Origin: Ditylenchus dipsaci
Taxonomy: Eukaryota > Nematoda > Chromadorea > Rhabditida > Anguinidae
Direction: 5' to 3'
NCBI GenBank assembly: GCA_004194705.1
Contig: SADC01000350.1
Coordinates: forward strand, 248,001-312,000
DNA: 64,000 nucleotides
The position numbers and the translations under genes are program-made. Under the pieces are notes generated by a model that searched no databases, was not told the DNA's origin, and worked only from the letters and a program-made list of their open reading frames with translations. Positions within the stretch are counted from its first letter, which is position 1, and the number at the start of each line of letters is the position of its first letter. This document shows, piece by piece, positions 12,073 to 23,973 of the stretch.

Positions 12073-12344
12073 TAGTAAAATTCAGACTTTTAAAAGTCAA
12101 TTCAGCTACAGCGGTTTTTTCGGACCAATTCGGTGTTCAAAATTGTTGAAAGTTAGCAAATTTGACACGAAAATGTGAATTTTTTCAGTTTTTATCTTGG
12201 TTTACAAATACCGAAATGTGTTTGGGATCCCGAAAATTTCTGTTTCAAAATCCCGATCCCGAATGTTTTCCCCACTGAAAATCCAGTCCCGAAATCCCGC
12301 CAGAAGGCCTCTTTCTGTCTCTACCTTTGAGATCATTTGGGAAG

Positions 12345-12560
12345 ACGTGCTTCAAAGGACCATGGTTTTTTCGCGCAGTGGCATGTGCAAAATTTGAATT
12401 GGCGGGGGACACTTCTCTTTCGTCTCTCACTGTACTCTTCTGAGTAGTTTGAGATGACTCAAAAGAGTATAGTTCTAGACGAAAGAGAAGTGTCCTCCGC
12501 CAATTCAAATTTTGCAACTGCCACTGCGCGCAATGACCATGGTCCTTTAAAATCGTGTTT
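12345..12560. repeat. Foldback of about 215 bp
   Basis: The left arm (ttcaaaggaccatgg, then attggcgggggacacttctc) pairs with the right arm (gagaagtgtcctccgccaat, then ccatggtcctttaaa). The loop at about 12430-12470 is short. The same ggacac..ggcg arms appear in other dispersed copies. Confidence 0.7.
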
Positions 12561-12651
12561 TTGAACTAGTTTTTTATATTGTGCCTATTTTGTGGCTTAT
12601 GTCATTGGGGAAATTTTGCCTGAAATCAGTGGTCAAAAGTAGGTCAAAATA

Positions 12652-13009
12652 CAGGGTGTCTCAAAAGTATTGGGTATTTTTCAAAATTTCTGCGTAGGTA
12701 GCATCTTGCCCGGGCGATTTTCGAGTTTTTTTTATCTCCATAGAAGCATGACCCACAAGCAATTCACTCACATTTCAGGACATATAGCACTTTCTGTTCT
12801 GCCAATTGCTGGGTTTCAAAAGAGGCTCTATACTTAAAGAGATTACACTCTATAGCGTACTTATTTTAGGTCCCAAATACACTACGAATATCATTTTCTA
12901 TAACAAACATGGTAGAGGATTAAATATAGTAAGATTTACATACAAAAAATCGATTCATAAAACTTTTGCTTCAATTTCGAAAAATAGCCAATACTTTTGA
13001 GACACCATG
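12652..13009. mobile_element. mariner-like MITE, 358 bp
   Basis: The left TIR cagggtgtctcaaaagtatt pairs with the right TIR, whose complement begins catggtgtctcaaaagtatt. TA dinucleotides flank both ends (12650-12651, 13010-13011). No transposase is present. Confidence 0.85.
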
Positions 13010-13089
13010 TACAATGTCAGAAAAACGATTTGGAATCATGGGAGATATATCTCTGTTTTATTGGCCTTCTTTTTACCTACAACTAGGTT

Positions 13090-13215
13090 TGGGCGATTGT
13101 CAGACAATTGCAAACGTGTAAAATTGTCCGGACAATTGTCCAAAAGACGGACAATTGCAACCCCACTGGCTCGGACAATTTCTGTGATTCATCAGAGAAC
13201 TGTCGGATAAGTTGA
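13090..13215. repeat. GGACAATTG palindromic repeats
   Basis: Multiple gacaattgtc and ggacaattgc units are packed into about 120 bp, probably the subterminal array of a degraded element. The gtattcgctactag motif beside it also marks the MITEs at 37.5 and 62.4 kb. Confidence 0.55.
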
Positions 13216-13739
13216 GAAACGTCGGAGTTGGTATTCGCTACTAGGGTCGAAAGATCAATCGATTTTAAAATCTGCAACACTCCTTCCCGATCCTTTATAA
13301 ACACTGCATACATGCACTGGAAAATGAACAGAGTGGAAGTAACAGCTGCTATTTAATGAATGAAGGCATATTTATATTGGTTCAAAAAATGGACACAAAA
13401 AGTTGGCAAAGACAGCTTATTTTAGAAGGCGTATAAAAATTCCTTCGATTGAATTTTGTTTGATGGTATAGTTTTGGCCGGAGTACACTATAGCGAGTCC
13501 TCCCAAAATGGCCAAAAGCATGTTTTTGCTGTTTTAATGCTCGAAACGGGTAGAAAACACGTTTTATGGTGTAGGAAGGCCATTCTAAGAAAAAAATTGG
13601 ACCAAATTTTGACTTTTTGCCTTGGGGGTCCAAGGTAAACCACCTATGGAGGATACCTGGATATTATCCTCCATATTAACTTTTACTTCATTTTTCTTAC
13701 TGGACTAGGAAAAAAGAGTATCTAAATGTATTTTTTGTT

Positions 13740-13930
13740 AAGAGTCTTCTCGGATTCATCTATAAGGTAAGTGAGTGCGCGCATCTCTAACCAACCGTTT
13801 GGGGTTCAGATGCGCACACCCACATAGCTTAGACAAAAATCACTCGAAAGTGACTCTGGATGCATAAAACAAATATGCATACCGGAGTTTCTTTATGCGG
13901 TAGGTCCCAGTTATCAAAACTATGTTCAAA
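13740..13930. repeat. Family A foldback, copy with reduced core
   Basis: It has the family motifs ctataaggtaagtgagtg, agatgcgcacacccacat and tcactcgaaagtgactctgg. The GC-rich central hairpin is replaced by a short aaccaaccgtttggggttc. Confidence 0.7.
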
Positions 13931-14399
13931 TCCTATCTTTTATTAATGTAAATTGGGTTCGAAAAAGCAGGGTACCCTCTACCCTGCTTAGCCATAGTTT
14001 TTTTGCGGTGTCAACACACTACCCAATAAAATTATAAGCTGTCAAGGTTTCGATGACCACTGGGTCAGTGTTTTAAAAAATGAGAATGAGAAATGCTATA
14101 ATGAGAATTTACAGAAGAAAAATTAAAATCTAACCAAATTTTGATTAACAATAATGGCATTCTCATTCTCATTTTATAAACAATGCACCGGGTACACACC
14201 TCATTTTTTACTCATTTTATTCACAAGTTTGGAGTCACAAGTTTGGAGACAGGCATACTCGCCGGTGTGCGCCCGGAAAATTTTGAAAAAATTGGGGCGC
14301 CGGCGCCGATTTCAAAAAATTGCGTAGTCGCGCCAGGCGCCCGGCGTCCTTTTTTCAGTGCTTTTTAATAAATTTTTAAATAGAAATAGAAGTAGGCTT

Positions 14400-14775
14400 T
14401 TTAAGGGGGGGAAGCCATTTAGGTTTGAAAAAGTGGCTTCCATGGCGCAGTGCGTAAGTGCTCGCGTTTTTTGGCCCAAAATGGTGTTTTTTTTGGTGTT
14501 GCAGGTTCAAACCCACGTAGTGACACACTATTTGTTTTGGCTTTTTTGGCCAGTTTAGAGGTAATTTGGGTCGCTGATCCCGATTCTGGCGTCAAAAAAG
14601 TCTAATTATCTCTAAACTGCCCAAAAAAGCCAAAAAAATAGTGTGTCACTACGTGGTATTGAACCTGCAACACCAAAAAAACACCATTTTGGGCCAAAAA
14701 ACGCGAGCACTTACGCACTGCGCCATGGAAGCCACTTTTTCAAACCTAAATGGCTTCCGCCCCCCCCCTTTAAAC
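14400..14775. repeat. Foldback with tRNA-like promoter boxes in both arms
   Basis: Near-perfect inverted repeat. On the plus strand the left arm has an A-box-like tggcgcagtgcgtaagtgc (14443-14461) and a B box ggttcaaaccc (14504-14514). The right arm carries the same two boxes in reverse, ending ttacgcactgcgccatgg. It reads as two tRNA-derived heads facing each other, not as a functional tRNA. Flanking sequence (14260-14340, 14870-15140) is rich in ggcgccggcgcc. Confidence 0.75.
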
Positions 14776-15335
14776 CGTGTTTTGTACTGATTTTTGGCCT
14801 TTTCAGCTTTTATGACACATACAGCTTTAGTTCTCTCAAACAATTTCAGATTTCGCAGAGTTAAATTTTACACCGGGCGCCCGGTTCGGCGCCCGGTGCC
14901 GATTTTGATACATTCCGGCGCCGGTTCTGACACGTACTTTTAAAAAGCAAGAGCATTTTGACTTATAATAGCAAATTCATTGACATGTAAAATATTTACA
15001 ATAAATAATTTGCATAGCTACTTTTCTTGTGTTTTTACTTGGCGCGCGGCGCTTTTCACATTCTTCGCGCTGGCGCCAACTTTTTGTCAATGGCGCCCGG
15101 CGCCGATTTTCTTGGTTGACAAGGACCCGGCGCCCATTTTTTCTGCCCGTGCAAGTATGGAGACAGGTACGATTCAAGACGGTCGGTTCGAAACACTTTT
15201 CTCTAGCTTTTGGAGCTTTTGATAAAAAAAATGCAATTTTTATGGAAAATTTTTATAGATTATTCCACTCTAATACTAAAATATCTTCCTGAATCTGAAC
15301 CTGTTGAAATCAAGTTAAAATAATCAGTTAGTGCA

Positions 15336-15637
15336 TTGTGAATGAGGCATAAGCGTTCGTTTTTTTGGCCGAAAATGGTGTTGCAGGTTCGATCCCACGT
15401 GGTGACATGCTAGTTATTTTGGCTTGTTTGACCAGTTCTAGGGGTAATTCGGGTCGCTGATTCCGAATCACTCTAATCACTCCTAGAATTGGTCAAACAA
15501 GCCTAAAAAAATAGTGTGCCACCACGTAAGATCGAACCTGCAACACTATTTTGGGCCAAAAAAACGCAAACGCTTACGCACTGCGCCATGGAAGCCCCTT
15601 TTTCAAACCTAAATGGCTCCCCCCGCCTTTAAATGGG
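15336..15637. repeat. Second tRNA-box foldback, truncated left arm
   Basis: Paralogue of 14400-14775. The B box ggttcgatccc (15386-15396) matches the consensus exactly. The right arm has gatcgaacctgcaac and ttacgcactgcgccatgg. The left A-box region is cut short. Confidence 0.7.
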
Positions 15638-15639
15638 AT

Positions 15640-16170
15640 TCAAAGTCAATTTAAAGTTTAACATGACCTAATTCAAACTTTAACCTAAGTTGAAAAAGTG
15701 AATAATGGGTGAAGTTAAGGTTTATTTAAAGTTTATTTAAACTTTAACCTTACCCAGTATAAACTTTACAATGTTCAGTCTAATATTTCCTCTAAATAGA
15801 GTAAAGTCTTACTTTAAATCAGGCGAAGTTTGACTTGCTTTATACTTTATTAAGGTTTAACACCCACTTTTTATTTTTTGCATATCCTTATGTGAATATG
15901 CACTTTTATCATGATTGTGATCGCTTTTGTGCTGTGCGATATAAGTTTAAGGTAGAATATAGTGTTGATAGTGTCCATAGTTCGGGTCAACATTTTTGTT
16001 GACACTGAAATGCTGATACTATCTTCAACAATTTTTCGTTCGATATTTTGTTGGCCCCAATGTTCACCTACAAAATTTTGCAGCCAAAAATGTCTATTGA
16101 CCCCTTCAGTAAAATTTTGCCCTCTACCCCCTCAAAAATAACTTTTTGTTTTTCGGGATTGTGTTCGAGG
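15640..16170. other. Intergenic, AT-rich, no gene
   Basis: The sequence is rich in tttaaactttaacc and aaagtttaa units (15645-15880), a degenerate repeat. After that comes unremarkable AT-rich sequence. No exon or paired element end was found. Confidence 0.4.
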
Positions 16171-16178
16171 CTGTTTTA

Positions 16179-16602
16179 CAGTCAAACCTCGATAATCCGC
16201 CACCCAAAAAGTTCGCTCCCGCCTAGGGTCCGACACTTTTTTTACCCCGGTTTCTGAATATTTTTGCTAGTTCTGTTTTGACAATCTGGTTGCAAATATT
16301 GTGAGGATTCCGATTTTGCCGATCGTTTTTCAGAATTATGAAAAGTTTCCCTCTAAAAAAGCAAAACCTCGATAAACCGCCACCCTTTTTTAAAAATAGG
16401 GTGGCGGTTTATCGAGATTTTGCTCTTTTAGAGAAATTTTTTTATAATTATGAAAAACGATCGGCAAAATCGGAATCCTCACGATATTTGCGACCAGACT
16501 GTCAAAACAGAACTAGCAAAATATTCAGAAATCGGGGTAAAAAGTATCGGACCCTCGGCGGGAACGAACTTTTTGGGATGGCGGATTATCGAGGTTTGAC
16601 TG
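16179..16602. mobile_element. pogo-like MITE with a second inner inverted repeat
   Basis: The outer TIR cagtcaaacctcgataatcc pairs with ggattatcgaggtttgactg, with TA on each side. A second palindrome at the centre (aaacctcgataaaccgcc / ggcggtttatcgagatttt) repeats the TIR motif. The element at 38346-38772 has the same double layout. Confidence 0.85.
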
Positions 16603-17164
16603 TATTATATTAAACAATACACACTCAGCACTCCTCACAGGCATTAGTTTGCTCTTATAAGGAGATTCTGAGGATATTTTTTTTTGAGGACAAAAAACAA
16701 AACAAAATTTATTGTATTCTTGTAGAGCACCCCCAGGTTACGTGTAAAAGTGGTTGGCTAGAGTGGTTAGCTTTAATTTTTCTCAAGGGACAACCATTCG
16801 CATGATCGTGATTCTTGACTCCTGAATAGGCAGGGGGACACTTGACTTTAAAAAAATCGAAATTTTTCGCTGGTTTAGCCCTGGTTTCCAAGGCAAAAAA
16901 ACTAAAATTGTCAAGAGAAAATCTTGTTTAAATTGATGCATAAATTAAAAATGCATAAAAGTTTTTTTGCAAGAGCCATGTTGAAAAACATGGTAGAATC
17001 GTTTTAGCGCCGATTTATTTCGTGTTTCTCGACCCCGATTTCATGAGAAAGCCGCGTGTTTTTTTGACTCTGAGAAAAAATGTCGAACCACAGAGGGTAT
17101 CATGATTTTTTAGTCAAAATTTGAAAATTTTAAATTGGCGCATTTTGGAATTTTAAAGGGAATA

Positions 17165-17319
17165 CCGTATTTCCTCTAATGTAGCCCTCCCTCTAATTTA
17201 GCCCCCCCCCTCTTTTTCTGACTAGAACTTCAGAGTCAAAGCCATTTTTGATTTACAATTTCAAGATTTTCGGGCATCCAAAAAATTTAGCCCCCGGGTC
17301 TAAATTACAGGAAATACGG
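17165..17319. mobile_element. MITE inserted in a family A copy
   Basis: The ends ccgtatttcctctaatgtag and ctaaattacaggaaatacgg are flanked by TA. The uninterrupted paralogues read ggaataagggctg at this point (for example near 5045), so a single TA was duplicated on insertion. Confidence 0.85.
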
Positions 17320-17416
17320 TAAGGGCTGTGTTAGGAGGGGAAGGGAATAAAAGGGGCCACTTTTATGGCAGAGCCTTAAAATAGTAAATTTTTGTATCCC
17401 TCGAGTGTCTTATCAT

Positions 17417-19585
17417 TAGGGACCGGATTTTTATGGCCGCGAAATTGCAAAATATGGCCATAAATATGGCCGAAAAAATGGCAAAATATGGTCAAACTAT
17501 GGAAAATTTTTTAAAATATGGAAAAATATGGAAAGATTTATTCATTTGTTTTCCCACTTCACACATACAAATCATATACATTTCAAGATGCTCGGGTGTA
17601 ATATTTGTTCGATTTTCGGCAAGCAAGTTCTTGTACACACTGAATGAACGCTCGACATCGCACGACATGATTGAAGCGAATTTCATAGAGGCAATCATAT
17701 TCGGATTCATATTCAAACAGCTTTCTCTGCCTTCTAGCACATTTGTAATTTCTGAAAGGCGATTGATTCCGGGATTCTTATCCAAAACATACTTCAGTTT
17801 GCCCCGTACTTGCTGGCCAATTTCACCTAGAACCGGAATAGATAATTTTTCAAATAAATTTTTACGCAACGGTACAACCTGGGACAGTAGATAGCGCTGT
17901 CTTAAGTTGCGATAAAATATTCAGGCTTTCAATTAGAGGCATTCCACTTTTCTCCAGTTTCGTAATCGCATCTGGTATCAGTGCAAAATTCGACTGAATG
18001 TAAGCCAGCTTCTGAGCAATATCGACTCGGTTAAAAGCTTTGATTGAGCATTGAATGGCAACGGCATCACGAGGATTCAGTCTCTCAACAACCTATGAAC
18101 CGGATGTTTGAAAAATAAACCATATAATACATATCTACCGATTTCACTTGTTGGAAATTTTCTGAATAGAATAAGGCGGCTTTGATCCAAGTACCCCAAC
18201 GCGTAAGAATAGGCTCAGGAGGCAATGGAAGATTCCCATAAACGTCTTTGTACAGAGCAGTGCGTGTCGGAGCTTTTGTAAAAACCTACAACCATTCTTA
18301 GCATCAAATGAAGCAGAAAACATGTGAAATATTAAAAAAATACCTTCTTTGTATTTAAATAAGATCATTCACTTCCGGAAAGGTAAACCGAATTTGTTCA
18401 GAGACCCGATGCAAAGCATGACACACACAAGTTACATGTATCATTTTGGGATATAGAGCAGAGAGTACATCCGCAGCCTTTTTCATATAAGATGCAGCAT
18501 CTGTGACAAGCAAAAGCAATCTGTTTTCCTTTTCTCCATCAGCAAGCAAGTCCTCTGAACATCAAAATGTTGCGGGTTTGTAATTCAAGCTGAAACCTTA
18601 CTTAATCCATCATTCACAAAGCGAGAAATTGTCGAGTGATTAGTTTGTTCCAACATCTTCACCGAAACCAAGTAAGGAGGCGATGCCCCTATAACACTAC
18701 AAAATATTAAGCGTGCAAACAAATTAATATAGTACCTTGGCTATCAAGCTTTCCAACAATTAAGTTCGCCACATATCTGCCCATCATATCGGTTGTCGCG
18801 TCCACAGAGGCCCAGATATACGAAGTACCAATTGAAGCTTTGATACGATTCCTAACCTGAATAAGAGTAAATGAACCAATAATACAGAAAACATTGGCAC
18901 TTACAATTTGATACAACTCTTTCATGTGATTTTTTCGTAGAGTAGACTCATCGGGAATTAGACGATTGCAATACTTCTCTAAGAATCCACGGAATGGTGC
19001 ACTTGACAGTTTGTAAAACGGAATATTGGCCATGATCAATGCGTTGCACAAATCCATCGCAAAGGAATCACGGACGTTCTCCAGAGAAGCTGACACGAAC
19101 GGCTGCGTATTCTTGCTTCGCATAAAAGATTCAAGACTTTTTGGATGTTTAGCTGTTGCGCTGTGTTGTTTCAGCTGAAATACTTCAGAACACGACACCT
19201 GTAATATAGAGACCAAGAGTCGCCATAGAGTTAAGACAAATTCTCGAACCTCCTTTGAGCACGGCTGACAGTACACCACCCTGCCATCGGTTGTAAACAC
19301 GCCTTCCGGAAACTCAGAAATCCACTTCTTTAGCTGAATTTTTGACATCTTTCCTAAAAAATAAAAAATATGGACAAAAATATGGAAATTCACGAAAAAA
19401 TTGAGAAATATGGAAAAAATATGGCCAAATTTGCAAAATATTGACAACTCTATATAATATGGGAAATATGGAAACTTTTTTGGCGTTTTATACGTTCAAA
19501 CCATCGTAAAACATTGTTTTAAGTGTTAATAATGTCGAAACAGGTCTTAGAAAAAATATGGAAATCCATAAAAATCCGGTCCCTA
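17417..19585. mobile_element. hAT transposon, 2169 bp, with 8-bp target duplication
   Basis: The TIRs tagggaccggatttttatgg and ccataaaaatccggtcccta match over 20 bases. A perfect 8-bp duplication, cttatcat, flanks both ends (17409-17416 and 19586-19593), as expected for the hAT superfamily. Subterminal blocks carry many atatggaaaaatatgg units on both sides. The interior encodes one transposase on the minus strand. Clean ends and duplication suggest a fairly recent insertion. Confidence 0.95.
17492..19348 (-). CDS. hAT transposase with CGGBP1-like zinc finger
   Basis: Cut-and-paste transposase. The start is ATG at 19346-19348 (MSKIQLKKWISEFP). Exons 19250-19348 and 18905-19198 join to give an N-terminal zinc finger (VVYCQPC, then QLKQHSATAKH) like that of CGGBP1-type hAT proteins. 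Then come the segment starting 18856 (IWASVDATTDMMGRYV, a catalytic-core Asp region), an exon at about 18604-18690, and an exon from about 18555 with VTDAASYMKKA and VCHALHRV. The C-terminal hAT dimerisation region at 17492-17869 contains SCDVERSFSVYKNLLAENR. Introns are 48-60 bp with GT..AG ends. One junction near 18700 does not keep frame as read, so activity is uncertain. Confidence 0.85.
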
Positions 19586-19699
19586 CTTATCATGTTCTTC
19601 AACATGGGCCGTGGCAAAAAATACTCTGTATTCATTTATGATCAAGAGTACTTCTCGGAATCATGTATAAGGTAAGTGAGTGCGCGCATCTCTTAAATG

Positions 19700-20790
19700 G
19701 TTCTTACAATGGGCGGGTGTAGGTGCAGGTGTAGGTCGATGTCCGGTTGGAGGTTGAGGTGTTCTCACAATGCAATTTCATCTGTTTTTTGTTTTTTTTT
19801 ATTAAAGTAGAGGTCTTTTTCATGTTAGTTTCCGTGGATAACTTTTAAATTATTTATTTATCTCAGAGTACGTAACTCAAAATTTTGAAAAAAGCATACT
19901 TGGCTAAAAAAGTATAGTTTGGTCATTTTTCGTCTAAAAAAGCCATTTTATCTAGTACAGTCGACTCTCGATAAACCTCCACCCCTGGGGACGCCGGTTT
20001 GATGGCGGTTTATCGAGAGTGACGGTTAATCGAGAGTATCATTTCTATTCAAACAAAACATAACATTCAATACATAACATTCAATACATTTGGAAGAAAT
20101 CAGTGAGTTTGCTCTGTTTTTCGTTGTTCTGGCGCTCTTTGTAAAAGTAATCTACCAATTTATCTCGGATCGTACCTGTCTCGAATCAAATTTGTCTCGA
20201 ATCGTACTTTTACCACAGACAAAAGTACATCGACATAAAAAGACAAAAGAAGATAAGAAAAATTCGATGGGTTTTTTGTAGGGATCTACAAATTTGAACG
20301 TTTTGAGAACCATGGATTTGGGAGAAAAAAAATTGCGAAATTGTCTTGGTTACTCCTTACATTTCGAAATTTTTTGAGTTCCCGCCAAATTTTTAAGTTT
20401 AAATTTTTCTTTTTTTTACTTCACTTTGCAATAGCTTTGCAGTCATTTATAATTTTTGAATAGCTTTCCGTGGGTCACACCTTTTTACAGACATTGGGAG
20501 TGGTGAAAATCTTTTTCCGAGAACAGTTTCTAAGGTAAATCGGGGTGCCTCAGCACGAATCCGCAGTCAGAATTAGGGGTTGACAAAGAAATTTTTGAGT
20601 TTTTTCCCAAATTTTTGTTCTTTCCGGACTTTTTTGACTTCAAAGGCTAAAAATGAGGTCAAAAATGAAAAGAATTTTCGTTGCAGATTTTATCGGATTC
20701 CCTAGCGTGTCAGCTTTCGTTTGAAAAAAAGAACGTCAAAATGATGCATTTTAAATAGGGGATCTCCTACTTTGAAGTTTGGCGTCGGAT
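19700..20790. other. Fragments of repeats, no gene
   Basis: Contains the partial pogo-like end at 19958 and AT-rich sequence. The block tttcgaaattttttgagttc is shared with family G at about 55.5 kb. The open frame at 20090-20281 has no recognisable domain. Confidence 0.4.
19958..20045. mobile_element. Partial pogo-like end
   Basis: It begins cagtcgactctcgataaacc after TA, and the inverted ggtttatcgagagtgacgg follows within 45 bp. No right terminus with TA was found, so this is a truncated copy. Confidence 0.6.
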
Positions 20791-21428
20791 CTAAAAATGA
20801 CCGGCACTTATTTAGCAGGCGGGGCGCATTTTTCACTTATTGGAAAATCATGTTTAAATGACTCCTAAGTAACTTTTATGTGCTTAAAACGATAAAAAAG
20901 TCATTTTGTGACACTTTTCCACATAAAAAATCGATTTTTTGAGAAAAAAAAATTTTGACCAAAATCTGCTTTTTTGACTTGGGGGACCAAGGTAAGCCAC
21001 CAGAAAAGGGTACTTGAATACCCCTAGTTTAATTTCGACGTTGTGCTGCATCAAAAGAGGAATTTCAGGTGACCATACCTCAAACCCAAACTAATGAGCA
21101 TAGAAAATTTCAACAATACCGGACCCCTATCCAACCCCAAGCAACCAAGCCCCCTGCGCCCCCGAAGGGGGCGCAGGGGGCTTGGTTGGTTAGAGATTCG
21201 CGCACTCACTTACCTTAGACATAATTCCGAGCAAGACTCTTGATTAAAAATGCATATAGTGGCTCTTTTTGCCTGGCTCCAGTGACCAAAACGGGGTAGG
21301 ATACCTAAATACAAGGTGATTTACCTTGGTCCCCCAAGGCAAAAAGTCATATTTTGGTCAAACTTTTTTTTCAAAAAATCGAGTTTTTATGTGGAAAAGT
21401 GTCACAAAATAACTTTCTTGTCGTTTTA

Positions 21429-23471
21429 GGTGGGGTTATCCTTCGCCAAAATGATTAATTCGCCAAACGATTAATACGCCAAAATACGTTTCGCCAAACA
21501 ATTAACTCGCCAATCGATTGTTTCGCCAAAATGAAACTCGCCAAACAGTTAACTCGCCAAATTGATTGTCACCAAAATTAATTTCGCCAATCGATTAACT
21601 CGCCATTTTTTCTCGCCAAACGATCAACTCGCAAAAATTAATCTTACCAAACGATAACTTCACCGGATAGTAAAACAACTAAGTGGGTTTTTTTCCACAC
21701 AAATGAACAAATAAAGTTAATCAAATCTTAAAATAAACTATTTTTTCTTACCCGAAATTGCATACAAAAACCGGTTTTTTAGGATCAAAATGTCGATCTT
21801 GTTCACTGGAAGCCCGATACCCAAGCTAAGTACTACATGGGCAGGTGGATATCCATCCATATGACCTGATTTTTTGTTAAAATTTAAAACAAATGGCCTT
21901 ATCATACGTGAAATCGTCATGGGAATTAAGTTGTTTAACACCAAAATGCCGATTTCATCCACTCGGAGACCGCTACCAAATGGTAGGTACTAACTGGTCA
22001 GGTAGATGACATAGAATTCTTCTAGGTGCGCAGATTTTCTGATCTAGTTAGATACCTAGACGGTGTAGTTTTCTCAGAGTGATTTTTTCAAGTACCTAAC
22101 TTTACCTACGCACCTAACTTTACCTACCTAATCTTCACATGCCTAACATACAATTCAAGCACTTCAGGTACAGTTTATTCACGTACCAAACTGAATGAAT
22201 GAAGGAAACTACAGTAAATCGAGTTCGAGTTTATTCGCAAAATAAAACAGTAAAACAACAGCAAAGCAATAACAAGTATTATGGGCAGACATTGTAAATA
22301 ACCGCTTATCTTTCTAACCTTCTATATCTGACTCATTTGAATCTTGTTCGTTTTCATTTTCGCCGACAACAACCCTTCTGTTCTCGCCAGCAACACGTTC
22401 TGCTTGCCTATCTCGTTTTCCTTTCTTTCTTTGAGTGTGCACCGCCCAGACTGCCCGAGTGATGTTGAGAAGCGAAATATACACACGAGTCGGATCAAAA
22501 AAACGAATCTCACCCACTAGAATTTCTTTGAGAGACGTTTCATTATTAGCCGACCTTCTTCGCCGATTAGGTCTTCTGAGTTGGGCAATCTTTAACGAAG
22601 AGACAATACCTGAAACAGCAAAGCTTAACTACTTGTACGTAACAAATCAATGATAACTAACCAAGCTCTTTCTTGAAAAGATTGAAAACTTCCCAAATGA
22701 TTGGACGAACCTTTCTGAACCAAGCATTTAATCTGGCATGGTAGGCCTCAATTTCGCAAGTTGTTCGAACAGTGCCTGAATAGATGACAGGTAATAATTT
22801 ATCTGAATGAGCAACCAACCAAGTATATCTAAGCCGGAATGCATCCACATAGAATGCGAGAACCTTGGACGCCGAATTATTTGACCATCTTCATCGTAGT
22901 CACCGATCCAAATCTGAATAATCATCAAAAATTTTCGAAAAATTTAATTTTTACCTTAACCATATAGCGTATGAACTTCGTAATCCCAGGAAACGCTTCG
23001 TCATCATTGAACTTTTTACCACCAGCGTCTTTGTGCTCTCGATAATCCATGTTCATCAAATGCTTCCACGATTCATAGATACATTCTTAAGGAAAGAGGA
23101 GGAAAAACGAGGAACCGGGCGTGCACTATGGCGGGGGTGTACACTATGGAGGGAGTTGACTGTATAATTATCTGGACGGAAATAAAATGGGTAGTTAATG
23201 ATTTGGCGACAAATAACATGGTCAATTAATTGATTGGTTAAAAAATTTTTGGCGAGTTGATCATTTGGCGAAAAAAAATGGCGAGTTAATCGTTTGGTGA
23301 GTTAACTGTTTGGCGAGTTTCATTTTGGCGAAACAATCGATTGGCGAAATGTATCTTGGTGAGACTCGACTTGGTGAAATTATTATTTGGCGAAATGTAT
23401 TTTGGCGAATTAATCGTTTTGGCGAAACAATCGATTGGCGAGTTAACTTTTTGGCGCAGAATAACCCCACC
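21429..23471. mobile_element. Mutator-like element, 2043 bp, 8-bp target duplication
   Basis: The termini ggtggggttatcc and gaataaccccacc are flanked by a perfect tcgtttta duplication (21421-21428, 23472-23479), confirmed by the empty site in the opposite arm of the host palindrome. Long subterminal arrays of cgccaaacgattaactcg-type units occupy 21441-21650 and 23230-23460 in opposite orientation. The interior holds transposase remnants on the minus strand. The arrays and protein fit the Mutator/MULE superfamily. Confidence 0.85.
22314..22930 (-). pseudogene. Mutator-like transposase C-terminal remnant
   Basis: The readable order is KVLAFYVDAFRLRYTW, SGTVRTTCEIEAYHARLN, VRPIIWEVFNLFKKEL, then a short intron at about 22605-22665, then SSLKIAQLRRPNRRRR and an acidic tail ending in a stop near 22314. 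The N-x-x-E-x-Y/F-H-x-R-L-N pattern followed by a P-x-I-W motif is typical of MULE transposases. The catalytic N-terminal half is not present and the frame breaks near 22880. Confidence 0.65.
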
Positions 23472-23973
23472 TCGTTTTAAGCACATTAAAGTTACTTAAG
23501 AGTCATTTAAACATGATTTTTAAATAAGTGAAAAATACGGACCGATCGATGTTTTTCAACCATTTTTTGACCGGTAGTTTCATCGATATTCTTTCTCCTT
23601 ACCGACATATAGCGAAGTATTCGATCTTTTCAATATTCACAATGAAACATCAACGGGAGGAATTTTTATAATGTACTTTTCGCATCTTTATTTTTTACCA
23701 ATAAAACAGACAACACTTATTCGAAACATAACTTATGTCACCCACGACAATTTTCTTTCTCGTTTCCTAATTAATGAATACGACCAGCAAGACAATTGAA
23801 AAAAGCTAGTGTAGCGAGCTGGCCACTTCTACCAAGAATACAGTTGACCACCACTCAAACTCTCTTTATTGTAACAATAATGGCTTCAACAGGGGAAACA
23901 ATAGAATGAATTACTTCCACAATTGCAAGAAAGAATAACTCAAATGCTTCTAAAAACCCCTCCAGGTATCACC

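Larger units (their letters stand above)
16985..19720. repeat. Family A foldback arm interrupted by two insertions
   Basis: The left arm starts cgtgtttctcgaccccgatt, as at 54558. It is broken by a TA-target MITE (17165-17319) and then by the hAT element (17417-19585). After the hAT it continues with ttcttcaacatgggccgtgg and the aaggtaagtgagtg motif. Uninterrupted copies supply both empty sites. Confidence 0.75.
20795..23545. repeat. Family A foldback hosting the Mutator-like element
   Basis: The arms (cacttatt..aatcatgtttaaatgact on the left, gagtcatttaaacatgattt on the right) and the GC core (agccccctgcgcccccgaag, about 21150) form one large palindrome. The right arm is split at tcgtttta by the 2-kb element 21429-23471. 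The left arm still shows the unsplit site (gtgcttaaaacgataaa). Confidence 0.8.

Noticed and set aside
14443..14514. Functional tRNA gene
   Set aside because: A and B boxes are present but no complete acceptor stem or anticodon arm can be drawn, and the same boxes are mirrored in the other arm.
17433..17894. 153-residue plus-strand ORF
   Set aside because: It lies antisense to the hAT transposase C-terminal exon, which has clear family motifs; the plus-strand reading has none.
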